DNA of 64,000 nucleotides from assembly GCF_003265705.1 (NCBI RefSeq), contig NW_020313159.1, positions 639,253-703,252 of the forward strand. Reading direction: 5' to 3'. Below the pieces are notes generated by a model. It saw only the letters and a list, made by a program, of their open reading frames with translations. It ran no database searches and was not told the origin of the DNA. Of the stretch, positions 46,704 through 57,268 are shown in pieces; within the stretch, counting starts at the first letter, position 1; each line of letters starts with the position of its first letter. Source of the stretch: Callorhinus ursinus (taxonomy: Eukaryota; Chordata; Mammalia; Carnivora; Otariidae). The position numbers were made by a program, and so were the translations under genes.

Positions 46704-47399
46704 ATGATTATTTGGTGGCAGAGAAAGCCTTTTGCTCTAGTGAGTACTTTAATAATCATTATGTTCATGAGAGTCATATGGTTGCATGTGCTTCATTATT
46801 TTTGCCAAGACTGGTTTGATAGTTTGTCCTCAAGACACTTGAAGGTCTGCTTCCATGGAAGCTGGCTGCGGCAGCCATGGCGGCCAGGGTGGCCACGGAG
46901 CACCTCGGAAGCTCGTGTGGATCCCAGCAGGAGAAGTCAGCTCTGCATCCTGAATTGTGGCGTTCATTTAGTTTCCTACCTGCCAGCCATGCAAATTTGT
47001 CTCTCCGTGCCTGATGTCCATGAATTATTTTTCAAAAGGACTGGAACTTGTGACATTTTCACTGAAATTCGAGCACGTATTAAGCATGTTGAACATATCA
47101 TTTGGGAAGATGCTGAGCCTGAAAACCCCAGGTTGTTTAGAAATGTAACTATGAAAAATTTAGTAAGGGGCACAAATTGTCCCCTGAAACCGCATCACAC
47201 AGCAAGGGCAGCCCCTCAAATGGCTCCTACTCGGGAAATGCATTTCATTTGGACACGTCTGCTAGAGAACACCCCTTCCACGAAGGTCCGCAGCCCTGGA
47301 CTTGGTCTGCGTGGCCTGTTAACTCGTAAGTATTTGCCACAGATAACCAGCCAGCCTCTGTGTGGCACATGTTTGTCTGGTTTCCTCCTATTTTATTAA
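46704..47399 (+). other. Open frame of 231 codons, unrecognised
   Basis: This ATG frame begins inside the 3' target duplication of the SINE and runs through sequence that is not GC-rich, so its length is less expected by chance than other frames here. The predicted product starts hydrophobic (residues about 12-32, rich in Ile, Met, Val, Leu) and then has a mixed, unremarkable composition with no motif I recognise. Stops close it upstream within the SINE tail. No splice, promoter or polyadenylation context supports it. Most likely chance. Confidence 0.15.
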
Positions 47400-47834
47400 A
47401 TAATTTATTATAAAGGTTACCCAATAATTTACAGGTCTTGTTTATAAGTTGTAAAAATTAAAATATGTTAAGTGTATAAAATCCACTTTTTGCTGCATTA
47501 CCTAAAATAATATAGAGAAGGGATTTCACATAGGGCGCGCCTTCTGTACTGCTCCCCAGAGCCTGCCCCAACCTTTCTTCCATGACAGCGGTCACTTTAT
47601 CCATGATGATTCTGTCTTGAAGACACTTACTTTGCCCACAGAGTGCTGCCGTTACTGGAGAAGTCACTCACTCTTTTTTTTTTTTTTTTAAGCATTTATT
47701 CATTTACATCACAAAAATACATAGAAGGATGTGTACCAGGTAGAAAATTAATGCAGGAGATACTTGAAATCCTGCTTTCAAGAAGCCCGCATCCTTCTCG
47801 TGGTTGCTGAACAGAACCACGCACGGTGTCCTGA
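47400..47834. other. AT-rich sequence, no gene seen
   Basis: AT-rich DNA with a run of about 15 T near 47674-47688. The T run could be the tail of an old antisense retroelement, but the sequence after it (catttattcatttac) is only weakly MIR-like. Confidence 0.45.
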
Positions 47835-47965
47835 GGACAGCCACTGCTCTAGGCGTGAGCATTACGTCCTTTGATCCCCATGAATCCCCATGAACCCCAT
47901 GATTTATTATCATTATTCCATTTTGCAGGTGCAAATACGACTGAGGCTTTCACTCAGACCTCATA
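47835..47965 (-). repeat. MIR SINE, antisense
   Basis: Antisense MIR phrases in order: 'gccactgctctaggcgtgag', 'cattacgtcctttgatcccc', 'tgatttattatcattattcc', 'attttgcaggtgcaaatacg' and 'actgaggctttc'. These correspond to 'cactgttctaagcgctttac...attattatccccattttacagatgaggaaactgaggc'. The left part may extend to the T-run near 47688. Confidence 0.68.
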
Positions 47966-47999
47966 TGGACTATTCCAGCAGCCTTCCAGTGAACCCTGC

Positions 48000-48305
48000 T
48001 GTCTCCAGACCTGACCCCACTCCATCATCCACCATGCTGGGAAGGTGACCTCTCGACTCCTGAACTCACCAGCAGCTTCCCAGAACCTTCAGAACAAAGT
48101 CTGAGTCCTTGTGCGGTGAGCAGGGACCTGCCTTCCCAGACCCCCACCCCACAGAGTCCAAGTCCTTCTGTGGCCAGCAGGGCCCTGGATCCCCGCCCCC
48201 TCCACCATCGCATTGCTTGCCCTACTTCCTTTTCCTGCTCAGCTCCAGCCACGCTTAGCTGCTTATGCTTTCCCATCTCTGGGCCTTCATACACAAAGAA
48301 GTCAT
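48000..48305 (+). repeat. L2 LINE 3' fragment
   Basis: Sense L2 3' region: 'tgaccccactccatcatcca', 'cagcagcttcccagaacctt' followed by 'cagaacaaagtctgagtcct' (for 'cccattgccctcaggataaagtccaaactcct'), 'tgccctacttccttttcctg', 'ctcagctccagccacgctta' (for 'ctctgctccagccacact') and 'tctctgggccttcatacaca' (for 'ctcagggcctttgcac'). No coding sequence left. Confidence 0.68.
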
Positions 48306-48666
48306 TCACTCTTGAATATGTTGGGGCCTTTACATCTTTCCTTTAGTGGAAATGTTAAATAAAATGCAATATTGAAAGTGAGTTTATAAATTGAGAAAGG
48401 TCCGAAACACCTATGTATTCATATGACCATTTAACAAACCTCCACAATTCATAATTTGAGAATTCGTACCTTCAAATTGTTCATAATATCTTATATACAC
48501 TTTCTGAGTATTTGTGGACAGAGGGAGGTGGTCTGTTTTCAAAGCTGCACATCCCTTAGCTTGTTGCATGCCACAAGGAAGGTGGTCTGAACAAAGCAGA
48601 ATGCCTTCGAAGCAGCCATGGTGTGCTGGTCCATCCCTGGTGGGGGGAGAGTGGGAAGCGGCAGGA
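48306..48666. other. Unique sequence, no gene seen
   Basis: AT-rich then GC-richer sequence leading into the minisatellite. Nothing recognised. Confidence 0.5.
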
Positions 48667-49640
48667 GGCTGTACAGAGTCTGGCTGTGCACAGTCAGGTT
48701 GTACAAGTCGGGCTGTACATAGTCGTGCTGTACACAGTCGGGCTGTACACAGTTGGGCTGTTTATAGTCATGCCGTACACAGTCAGGCCATACACAGTCA
48801 GCCTGTATAGAGTTGGGCTGTACATAATTGGGCCATACACAATCGGGCTGTACACAGTCAGGCTGTACACGGTCAGGTTGTACACAGGTTGTACATAGTC
48901 GGGCCGTACACAGTCAGGCTGTACACAGGCCGTAAAGAGTCAGGCTGTACGCAGTCAGGTTGTACACGGTCGGGCCATACAGAGTCAGGTTGTACACAGT
49001 CGGATTGTACACAGTCAGGTTGTACACAGTCGGGTTGTACATAGTCGGGCTGTACACAGGCTGTACACAGTCGGGTTGTACACAGTCAGGCTGTACACAG
49101 TCAGGTTGTACACAGTTGGGCTGTACACAGTCAGGCTGTACACAGTCCAGCTGTACACAGTCGGGTTGTACACAGGCTGTACACAGGTTGTATGCAGTTG
49201 GGTTGTACACAGGCTGTATACAGTCAGGTTGTACACAGGCTGTATACAGTCAGGCTGTACACAGTCAGGCCCTACACAGTCAGGCTGTACACAGTTGGGT
49301 TGTACACAGTCGGGCTGTACACAGTCAAGCTGTACATAGTCAGGTTGTACACAGTCAGGCTGTACACAGGCCATACACAGTGGGGCAGTACACAGCTGGC
49401 CTGTACACAATCAGGTTGTACACAGTTGGGCCGTATAAAGTCGGGCTGTACAGAGTTGGGCCGCACACAGTCAGGTTGTATACAAGTTGTACATAGGCCA
49501 TACACAGTTGGTTTGTACACAGTCGGGCTGTACATAGTGGGGCCATACACTGTCAGGCTGCACACAGTGGGGCCATACAGTCAGGTTGTACACAGTCAGG
49601 CCATACACAGTCGGGCTGCACACAGTCAGGCTGTACACAG
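48667..49640 (+). repeat. VNTR with 15-bp unit
   Basis: About 970 bp of tandem units of the form gtacacagtcgggct / gtacacagtcaggtt, with shorter 11-bp variants (gtacacaggct) and point variants (catacacagtc, gtacatagtc). Because 15 is a multiple of three and the unit lacks stops, several frames on both strands stay open across it and give pentapeptide-like strings (YTVRL, VHSQA, CTQSG on plus; VQPDC, MYSPT on minus). These are repeat translations, not proteins. The TGTACA steps are self-complementary, so transcripts could fold. Confidence 0.95.
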
Positions 49641-49859
49641 AGCAATGCCCTGCCCCACAGCCTTCCTTCTCTCTCAGAACTCAGTGCTATTTTGCAAAAG
49701 GATCCCACATCACAGTTATCATTAACACTTGTGTCTTGGAGATCCACAACATTACATTTTTTAAAAAATGGAAGAGTTCATATCTTTTGGACATAGTAAT
49801 GAATTTTTATCTTTGTTTTCCTATACAGATGTTTTGAGGCTGGGTCTCTAGATACCTAA
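49641..49859. other. Unique sequence, no gene seen
   Basis: A short AT-richer interval after the VNTR with no recognised feature. Confidence 0.5.
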
Positions 49860-50190
49860 TTGTGTGCTATGTGAGTGCATTTCTGGTTTGGAATTAGATA
49901 CCTCTCTATGTAAATCTCATTTCTGTGCTGTAATGATGCCTTTTAATATCTAATCTTCTGCTTTAATATCTCACTCACTAATCGCATTGAGATAATTAGG
50001 TGGTAGAAGTAGACAATTACTCTGTGGGCTGAGCACACAGTTTCTCACATTTATATAAATACACATGCTGTAAATAAAATACAAACTGACTGCATTCATG
50101 GCCCATCTAAACCCGGCGGCTTGAGAAATCATCTCCCTGCGCTGGCTGATCGATTCAATCAGCAACCGGCTGGTTGGACTCATTTTTATT
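49860..50190. other. AT-rich island, candidate conserved element
   Basis: Non-repetitive AT-rich DNA with 'ccttttaatatctaatcttc', 'ctaatcgcattgagataatt', 'aaataaaatacaaactgact' and 'tgatcgattcaatcagcaac'. No coding frame of note. Candidate conserved non-coding element by appearance only. Confidence 0.3.
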
Positions 50191-50834
50191 TTTATTTTTT
50201 CATGGAACTGACCAGGCAGTTCAGTCAATAGTTGTCAGAATTGGAGTCCAGAACAGGCACAGCTGGATCAGCCCAAAGTTAATGAAGAATCAGAGATGGA
50301 TCCATGAATGTGGCTCATTCAAGGGAGTTATGGGCAGGAGAAAGTAAGACCACGTCTTCTTTCTGAAGTGGGTGCAGGCAGGTTCTGAGGAGCTGGAGGA
50401 GCATGGAGCTCTGGGACCTCAGAGCTATCAGGCTCCCCACACAGAGGAGGTGCTGATGCCCGGATGGCCAGGCCAGGAGTGTAGCTTGCAGCTTCCCAGG
50501 CGCCGGGGCGTCCTGCTGAGTCCTCACGCCTTCGTAACAAGCAAGTCTGGTAATGGCACGGATGCCCTCTGCAGGGGTCACGTGCGAGCAGGCCATGCTC
50601 ACCATGGCCAGGGTCCCTGCTTCCCACCTGCTTCTGTTCTCACCACGGGACTTCGTGACATGTGGCCTGCCCCACCATTGGAACCTCAGCTCTGCCACCT
50701 CCCTGACCCAGCCCCTGCTCTGGGCCCGGCTTCCTCACTGGCCAGGAGGGCCCCTTGTGGTTTCTAACCCCTGGTTCACGCCATCTCCCCCGCCTCTTCC
50801 AACGGGCATCTGACACAGCAGGCATGTCCAGCAG
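50191..50834. other. Unique sequence, no gene seen
   Basis: GC-richer after 50340. Overlapping frames on both strands (plus 50372-50767, minus 50315-50698) have no recognised domain. Confidence 0.5.
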
Positions 50835-51222
50835 TCTCTGGGGGTTGCCGTAACGAAGTACCACAAACAACAGAAATGCGTTCTCAGTCTGCCATCAAGG
50901 TGCCGGTGGTGGTGCTCCCTTGGAGGCCCTGGGGGAGGCGCCTTCCTGCCCCTTCCAGCTTCTGAGGTGGCCAGTCCTCTTGGTGTTCCTTGGCCTGCAG
51001 ACACATCACTCCATGCAAGCCTCTTATGGAGGGTCCATGTCTTCACGTGGTGCTGTCCATGAGTCCGCCGGAACAAGGGCCCACCCCCTCTAGTAGGAGC
51101 TCATCTCAACTTACCTGCACCTGGAGTCACCCTGTCCCCAAATTAGGTCATGTTCCCCAGTACCGGGGGGCTGGGACTTCAACCTGTCTCTCCAGGGGAC
51201 ACAATTTAACTGACAACAGCAT
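50835..51222 (-). mobile_element. MaLR/MLT1-type LTR, antisense
   Basis: Antisense LTR of the same family as 13078 and 44888. Plus-strand landmarks: 'gggggttgccgtaacgaagt', 'accacaaacaacagaaatgc', 'ttctcagtctgccatcaagg', 'tgccggtggtggtgctccct', 'tgtcttcacgtggtgctgtc', 'gtcatgttccccagtaccgg' and 'ggggacacaatttaactgac'. It spans nearly the full LTR, with the 3' end at low coordinates. No internal retroviral genes. Confidence 0.75.
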
Positions 51223-51339
51223 CGTAAGGTCTTCTCTGTTGGGAAGTCCCCACCGCCATGGGCTCTCTTCTGGGAATGAAGAATTTCTTGTTTATTTCAC
51301 TTGTATACTAGTTCATCATACACAGTTGACCTATTTTTA

Positions 51340-51605
51340 AAATGCATTTATTCCATCTCTTCCACTAGATTATAAGCTAATTGAGGGCAGGATCCATGAC
51401 TTTTCATTTTTGTTTTGTACTCGCCTCTATTTTTAGAACACAAACTGGCACCCGGATGGTCCACAGGTATTTGCTGCCGTGCTTTAAAGCACCTGGATAA
51501 TGAAACCCCCAGCTCGTGTGTCGTTGGCGCAGAACTTGTCCTATTTGCCATCTCATCAGTCACGGCTCCTGAGGTTAACAATCAGATACTTATGGAATGA
51601 ATGAA
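51340..51605 (+). repeat. L2 LINE 3' terminus
   Basis: Sense L2 ending: 'atctcttccactagattata', 'agctaattgagggcaggatc' (for 'ctccttgagggcagggacc'), 'catttttgttttgtactcgc', and 'acaggtatttgctgcc' where the element normally reads 'gtaggtgctcaataaatg'. A further 'tatggaatgaatgaatattt' at about 51591 resembles the terminal 'gttgaatgaatgaatg'. The intervening 100 bp is diverged. Confidence 0.6.
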
Positions 51606-53064
51606 TATTTAATACAAACTGGCCAATAAAAAAGAAAAAAAAAAAAAAGAAGAAGCCCAGAGTCTTCTCTGCAACCTGCAGTGCTTTTTAGGAAGGGTGC
51701 ACAAATCTCGCATTGATGAGGTGTGCTGTGTAGACACAGGCCTGGAAGCATAAGCTCAGGGACCCGCAGGAGCCCGGCAGTGGCAGCCACGGGGTCATGG
51801 CGGTTCCCCCCTTGCACGGGGAGAGCAGGGAGCAGGGAGGGCCACAGCTGAGCGGCGTGTTCCCGTCGGCATGCCGTTTGCGACAGCCACAAGGGAGCTG
51901 GGACTCAGGTGCGGGGCCCCAGGCACACGGTTCTTCCTCGCGGGAAGGCGGAGTATCTGCGTGTCCCTGCAGGTGGGGCTCCCAGGCATGGTCAGCAGTC
52001 TGGTTTCAACAGGCCACCGTTCCCCCACGTCTGCCCCCATACACGTCACAAGAAATGTAGGCTCTGTGTTCAGGGAGGCTGGAGGTGGTCAGGTTCACGC
52101 TGCTGAAACTTGCGGGCTCTCAGCCGTCAGCGGCAGATGGCGCTGGGACCCTACAGGCCTGGTCCGTCCCACGCAGGCCCTGCCACACTTCTCGGTCCAC
52201 AAAACCCTCCCCTAGAAGAGCTGTTACAGAAGCCGTGCTCTGGGGATCACATGGGGGAGCTGACAATCTTTTCCTGCCCCGTCGGGGTGGGGACACAGTT
52301 TGGTGACTCCTGGCCAATCCTACCAGTGTCTGATCTTCGAACTGACGGCTGGGGCCAGCCTCAGCGGGACCAGATCTGTGCCCAACAGAACTTTATAATA
52401 AGAAGTAGTCGTCAAGAGGAAAAAATAACTTAAAACTCTGCTGATTAAAACACAGTTCTTTAAAAGGCGACTGTCAGGGCAGACCACAACGTGATTTGGG
52501 GCCCTGTCACAGTCGCTCCTGTCCCCACGGGCGGTCCCTCAGGCTGTGAGTGCACTTGGAGCCGGGTCTTTCACGGGTGAGGCAGGTAACACAAGGTCGT
52601 CGGGGTGGACCCTGGTCCCGTTGGACTGATGTCCTCACACCTATGCTCAGGAAGCAGCACAGTATTTGTGTTATTTTGTTCTAAATCAATAGTACCTGAC
52701 ATCCCCCAAAAGGCCACGCTCCCAGGCCGTGGTCTCGCACACAGGCAGCCCACTGGGGGTGACAGGTCAGGAGCCTGGTCTGTGGACGTGGGCTGTGGCG
52801 GCAGAGAATGTCTTTGCTTTCCTTCTGGATGCACAGCTAGCAGTCCCAGCTCCCTGGGCAGGCAGTGTGGCCTGGGATCGACCTCCAGCTGTGGGATGGG
52901 GGGGCCCGTGTGCCCTGAGCTGGCCCCCGCACACCTCTTTCCTGCCGGCCCCTTAGAGCCCTTTCCTACCCAACTGCTGCCCGGAGGCAGTGACTCCGGG
53001 GCCAGATGAGAGCCAGGTGCTGTAGGAGAGGCCGCAGGGATGGGGCCGGGAGCAAGGAGCCAGC
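51606..53064. other. Unique sequence, no gene seen
   Basis: Begins with an A-rich run (about 51629-51650). The rest is GC-rich and unrecognised. The minus frame 52571-53131 (186 codons) is Pro/Gly/Ser-rich with no domain. Confidence 0.5.
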
Positions 53065-53225
53065 CTCTATTGTGTGGAGTAAGACCTGAGTTCAAGCCTT
53101 GGCCGCCATTCCCCGGAGGGCCTGCCGACAAGGGGCCTCACCTCCGCCTCGGAAGCCTCCCTCCTCTGTGGTTTGCAGGTCAGGGCTCTTGAGGCCCCGG
53201 AGCTGATGCACGCTTCAGCTTCTAG
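53065..53225 (+). repeat. Possible MIR SINE
   Basis: Sense tRNA-like MIR head 'ttgtgtggagtaagacctga' and 'gttcaagccttggccgcca' (for 'tgcctgggttcgaatcccggctctgcca'), followed by 'caaggggcctcacctccgcc' and 'tcggaagcctccctcctctg'. The order fits MIR but divergence is high. Confidence 0.5.
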
Positions 53226-53460
53226 GAAGAAACATAATTTTGGGGTCCAGCGCAATCTGGGGAAACCGGCCCCGCCACACAGCCTTGTCAAGTGAAGACT
53301 GAGCGAGGCCTGACTCTAATGCGCAGACAGCGTCAAAACCACTCCATGAACACTGGCGAAAACCTGACCCTGCCTTTCCAGTGTCACTGTCCTTCTGGAA
53401 GATGAGACAGAATTCTGCAGCCTCACCTGCCTTTGCCGCCACCGGCTCCCACATGTAGTC

Positions 53461-53790
53461 AGAGCCCGGTGGACCGCCCCACGGAGCTGACCCCTGCTCC
53501 TGCGCTCACAATCACCAGCCTGGCCCGCCGAATCCGGCAGTGACGGGGGAGTCGCGACAGGACGGGAGCTCAGGGTGCGGGGCGTCCTCCCCAGCAGCGC
53601 TGGCCAGGCACCTCCAGGCTGCCTCCCGCCGGGCACGCACCAGCTGAGCCACAGGACGGCAGGCCTCGCGCGTCCACCCGCCCCGTTCTCTGCATCGACG
53701 CGCCGGAGCAGGTGCTAAGAACGGAGTCAGACGCGCTGTGCCTGCCATTTGTGTTTCTCTTACTCTTGTCCAAACACAGTCGTAGTGACG
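53461..53790. promoter_or_regulatory. CpG-dense patch (island-like)
   Basis: I count 30 CpG in the 290 bp from 53461 to 53750, including clusters such as gtcgcgac, ctcgcgcgtcc and catcgacgcgccgg. That is close to what base composition alone predicts, so CpG is not depleted here. No associated exon or open frame with a recognised product. It may be an orphan CpG island or an unannotated promoter. Confidence 0.45.
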
Positions 53791-53927
53791 GAAGCGTTAC
53801 AACCAGAGGGAACTAGTCATTGGTAGGCGCTCTTCCGAGCCAAGGCGCCTGTCCCTCCCTGCACCTGCTGAAGCTCCGTGCCTGCAGACCACGGATCAGG
53901 AACAGCAGATCCCACTATGTGCGCACA

Positions 53928-54085
53928 CACACCCCACGTACCACACCATGTACACAAGATACCCCACAGACACAGATGCACAGCCTATAAGCACACACAC
54001 ACCACACCACACACTTGTGTGTACACACAAATGTACACACACACACACGCCTGCACAGACACACACATGTGCATGCTCACACTTA
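53928..54085 (+). repeat. AC-rich microsatellite
   Basis: Imperfect (ca)n with inserts: 'gcacacacaccccacg', 'agcacacacacaccacacca', 'gtacacacaaatgtacacac' and 'acacacgcctgcacagacac'. Similar in style to 20041-20498 but shorter. Confidence 0.88.
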
Positions 54086-55386
54086 CGACGTCCTCTCATC
54101 TCTGCGTACCTTTCCCAGTCTTTAAATAGCCCCACGGTCATAAAGGTTCCTTTCTCCCTGCGGCCACACCACCAGGTGAGAGAGTCAGGATTTGCACCAA
54201 GTCAGGATCAGCTCCTCACACGCCTGAGAAGGTGCAGCCCATGCACCCAGAGACGCTCATTCACAGCCCTGCTTGGAACCCCATGGGCACAACCAGAGTG
54301 TCCTCAGTGGGCAAAAGTACAGAAAAGCTGTGACTTGTATTCACACTGAAACATGACCCCAGAGATAAGAAGAATGAGCTGGACTCACATAAATCAACAT
54401 GAAACATCTCAAAAACATAAAGCAGACAGAAAGGCTGGAAAGCCTGCGCATTAGCACTCATGCATTTAGACTCTCCCAAAATCTAGTCCTGGGGGCCTAC
54501 GCTCTCCTTCTTTACACTTGGGGGCTGGTCCGTGGCAGGAGGTGCACCGGAGGCCCTGAGGGGGAACAGCAGACCCATGGCTGGGGGCCAGGCCCAGAGG
54601 GCACACACTATAAAGTCTGCAGAAGCAGCCCAAGGGATGCAGGGGCCACAAAAGTGAATAGCACCCAGGAGACCTTCCAGAGTTAACTGAGGTCTCTGTG
54701 ATGACCATCAGACGTTCAGGAAAAGTCGGATGTATGCCCAGTATCCTGTGCTTCAGAAGGCAACAGACACACTCTGCACCTTGCCAACTGCCATCCAAAA
54801 TAGCCAAACTAGGCAAGGTTTACTTAGTGATTTACTTAGTGATTATACACCAGCGATCTGAGTGTCCCCTGCAGAGACAGCTCCTCTCCGGATGCCACCA
54901 GATGAGTGCTCTGGGACTGGATCTCTGACCCATTCATGGCTAAGTGATGGGGGAGTGTGGGACCCAGCCAGCTCCTCTGACCTGTGACTTTTGGAGGACC
55001 TCTTGGGTGATGGGGTGTGCAGAGGGATAAGTTTCTTTTCAGGGTTACAGCCCACCTGTTTGTTTCCATGGTGTGATGATTCCATGATAGAACCACATCT
55101 TTGCAGGGCAACACACTGAGGCTCCAGACTCCATAGAGTCCTTGGCTCTAGAGAAGACCCTGCCTTCAGAATAGAGCCACAGTGAGAGGAAACCAGTCCC
55201 ATGAACTTCAGAGCTGCACTTGTCCAATATCTATATTCTCTCTGGTGTGATTTAAGAACTGGCTAAATTTTTTTAAAGAGAAGAAAAATATGGCACATAG
55301 AAAAAGATTTCATTTCAAGATCAAGGACAGCTCCAAATGAAGAACTCTGAGTCATCCAGAAGAACAGCTCACTCATTCACCGATCT
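54086..55386. other. Unique sequence, no gene seen
   Basis: No gene or repeat recognised. Base composition is less GC-rich than the first half of the window and the frames are short. Confidence 0.5.
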
Positions 55387-55893
55387 AACGTCACATCATC
55401 CATCCATCATCTACCCACCCATGCATCATCCATCCTTTCAGCCATCCATCCACCATCCACCAATCCATCATCCATCATCCATCCATCCTTCCACCAACCA
55501 TCCAGTCTTCCATGCATCCACCCACCCATCATCCATCCTTCCATCCATCATTTACCCGCCCATCCATTATCACTCGTCCATCCATCCATCATCCATCCAT
55601 CACCCACCAACCCCTCCATCCATCCACCAATCTACTCGTCCATCTATTATCCATCCATCTATCTATCATCTACCCATCCATCCATCCATCCATCACACAC
55701 CAACTCATTCATCCATCCATCCACCAATCTACTCATCCATCTATTATCCATCCATCTATTATCCACCCATCCATTCATCTATCCATCTATCATCCATCAC
55801 CCACCAACCCATCCAACCATCCATCCATCCAACCATCCCTTTATCCATCCATCCATTTATCATTTACCACCCATCTTCCATCCATCTATCCAA
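55387..55893 (+). repeat. ATCC tetranucleotide array, about 500 bp
   Basis: An imperfect (atcc)n/(catc)n array with interspersed cacc, tatc, ttcc and accaac variants. Longer modules such as 'ccatccatctattatcc' and 'cacccaccaaccc' recur, so the array has grown in blocks. The plus-strand frames through it (55337-55918, 55512-55964) are His/Pro/Ser/Ile strings and are artefacts. Confidence 0.95.
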
Positions 55894-57154
55894 TAAAAAC
55901 TGGTGGAGATGTTGTTGAGCACACATTGTGTGGATTGCTGGAGATGAAAAGACATATGAGATAAATAAGGTTTCTTATTCACAGAGCATAAATTCTGGTG
56001 AATATTCTACCTAGAGGTGTTCAGGATCACCTGCCCAGTTTCTTTACCTCAAACATTAAGAAGTAGACTAGCAGGAGTCAACAACTAGTTCAAAGTTCCT
56101 AGGGAGTTACTGTGAGGCCAGGCCTTCCAAAACTTGTCCACTGTTCTTGCCACCACAGCAGCCATTTTTAGACCAGGCTCCATGTAGGGTCAAAATAGGA
56201 TTCATAAAAGCCTCTGAAATAGAGCTTACAGACTTTCCCACATCCCTTAACCACCCTATCATACATAATACAAAATGTATAGGTATTCGGTTTTAAAATT
56301 AGTATAAAAAAGTCAAAGCTCTGGCTTTTCCCTTGATGCCAGGATGGTTTTCTATTGAAATAGTCAGTTGTTTCTACAAACGTTTCCTGCAACCCCACTT
56401 TGCTGGAGTCCCCAATGTGTTCCTAATGCCTACCATGCCTCCTCGATGCACAGAAGGTCTGAGAAGGGCCTCCGAGCCTCTGCTGGAGCAGGTCCTCGGT
56501 CTCTTCCTTCATCTCTTTTGCATATAGAATCTTGTGAACTATTTCATCTGATAGGAGAATTCCGCGGCCACACTTAGTAACAAAGTAAATACAAAGCTTA
56601 CATTTTCCCTTAGTTAGCAGACAAACTCACCCTAAATCTAGACCACAGCTCTAAGTATTGGATAAACTCAGAAAAAGGCAGGTGGAGAAAATGGGGTGAG
56701 TTGGTCAAGGCCCCAGCTCCAGGGGCTGAGGACTGGCAGTGAGGCTCTGCAGAGCACCTGCCACTCACCTGCACACCTCCCTCCCTCCTCTGAGTGGTGC
56801 TATGTGCCCTCGGAAGAGCCTTTGTGGTGGATGACAGCCCCATAGCACATCCCACCTCCTCCTAGAATGCTTTACGTCTCCGTGAGGCCCTGCAGATGGA
56901 TAAGCCATTGTGCTCAGCTGATGCTGCACGCGGGGGATGGGTCAGCCTGGGCTCTGAGAATGCCCCCCACCTGGGGGCTCTTTCAGTGCAAACAGGGGCT
57001 GTTCTCTTATGTGCCACATGGGGTACCCCTGCCTACATACAGACATCACTGGACACAAGTGCCCTTAGGAGGAAGCTGGGCTTCCCAGCCCCCAAAGTTA
57101 CCTATGAATTAGGTACCAGTTTCCCTCTGTCTCACCAGGTAAGACCCAGATGTT
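55894..57154. other. Unique sequence, no gene seen
   Basis: Mixed-composition DNA with no gene or repeat that I recognise. Short frames only. Confidence 0.5.
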
Positions 57155-57268
57155 TAGAGCAGGGGTTCTCAAAGTGGGGTCCCAGGCCACAGCATCTTCT
57201 TCTTTTGGAAGAGCACTTGCTTAGGCTCTGCCTCAGCCCTCCCAAATCAGAGACTCTGTGGAACAAAG
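57155..57268 (-). mobile_element. MER5-type hAT MITE, antisense fragment
   Basis: Antisense hAT-Charlie MITE: 'aggggttctcaaagtggggt', 'cccaggccacagcatcttct', 'ggctctgcctcagccctccc' and 'aaatcagagactctgtgg'. This matches 'cagtggttctcaaagtgtggtccccagaccagcagcatc...gaatcagaaactctgg'. The distal part is missing or diverged. Non-coding fossil. Confidence 0.65.

Noticed and set aside
48667..49640. Regular short repeats that might suggest a CRISPR array
   Set aside because: Units are directly contiguous with no unique spacers, and the host is a mammal.
48514..49725. Pentapeptide-repeat-like frames (YTVGL, VQPDC) on both strands
   Set aside because: They are translations of a 15-bp tandem repeat that lacks stops in several frames at once.
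55337..55964. His/Pro/Ser-rich frames of 150-193 codons
   Set aside because: Translations of the ATCC tetranucleotide array.
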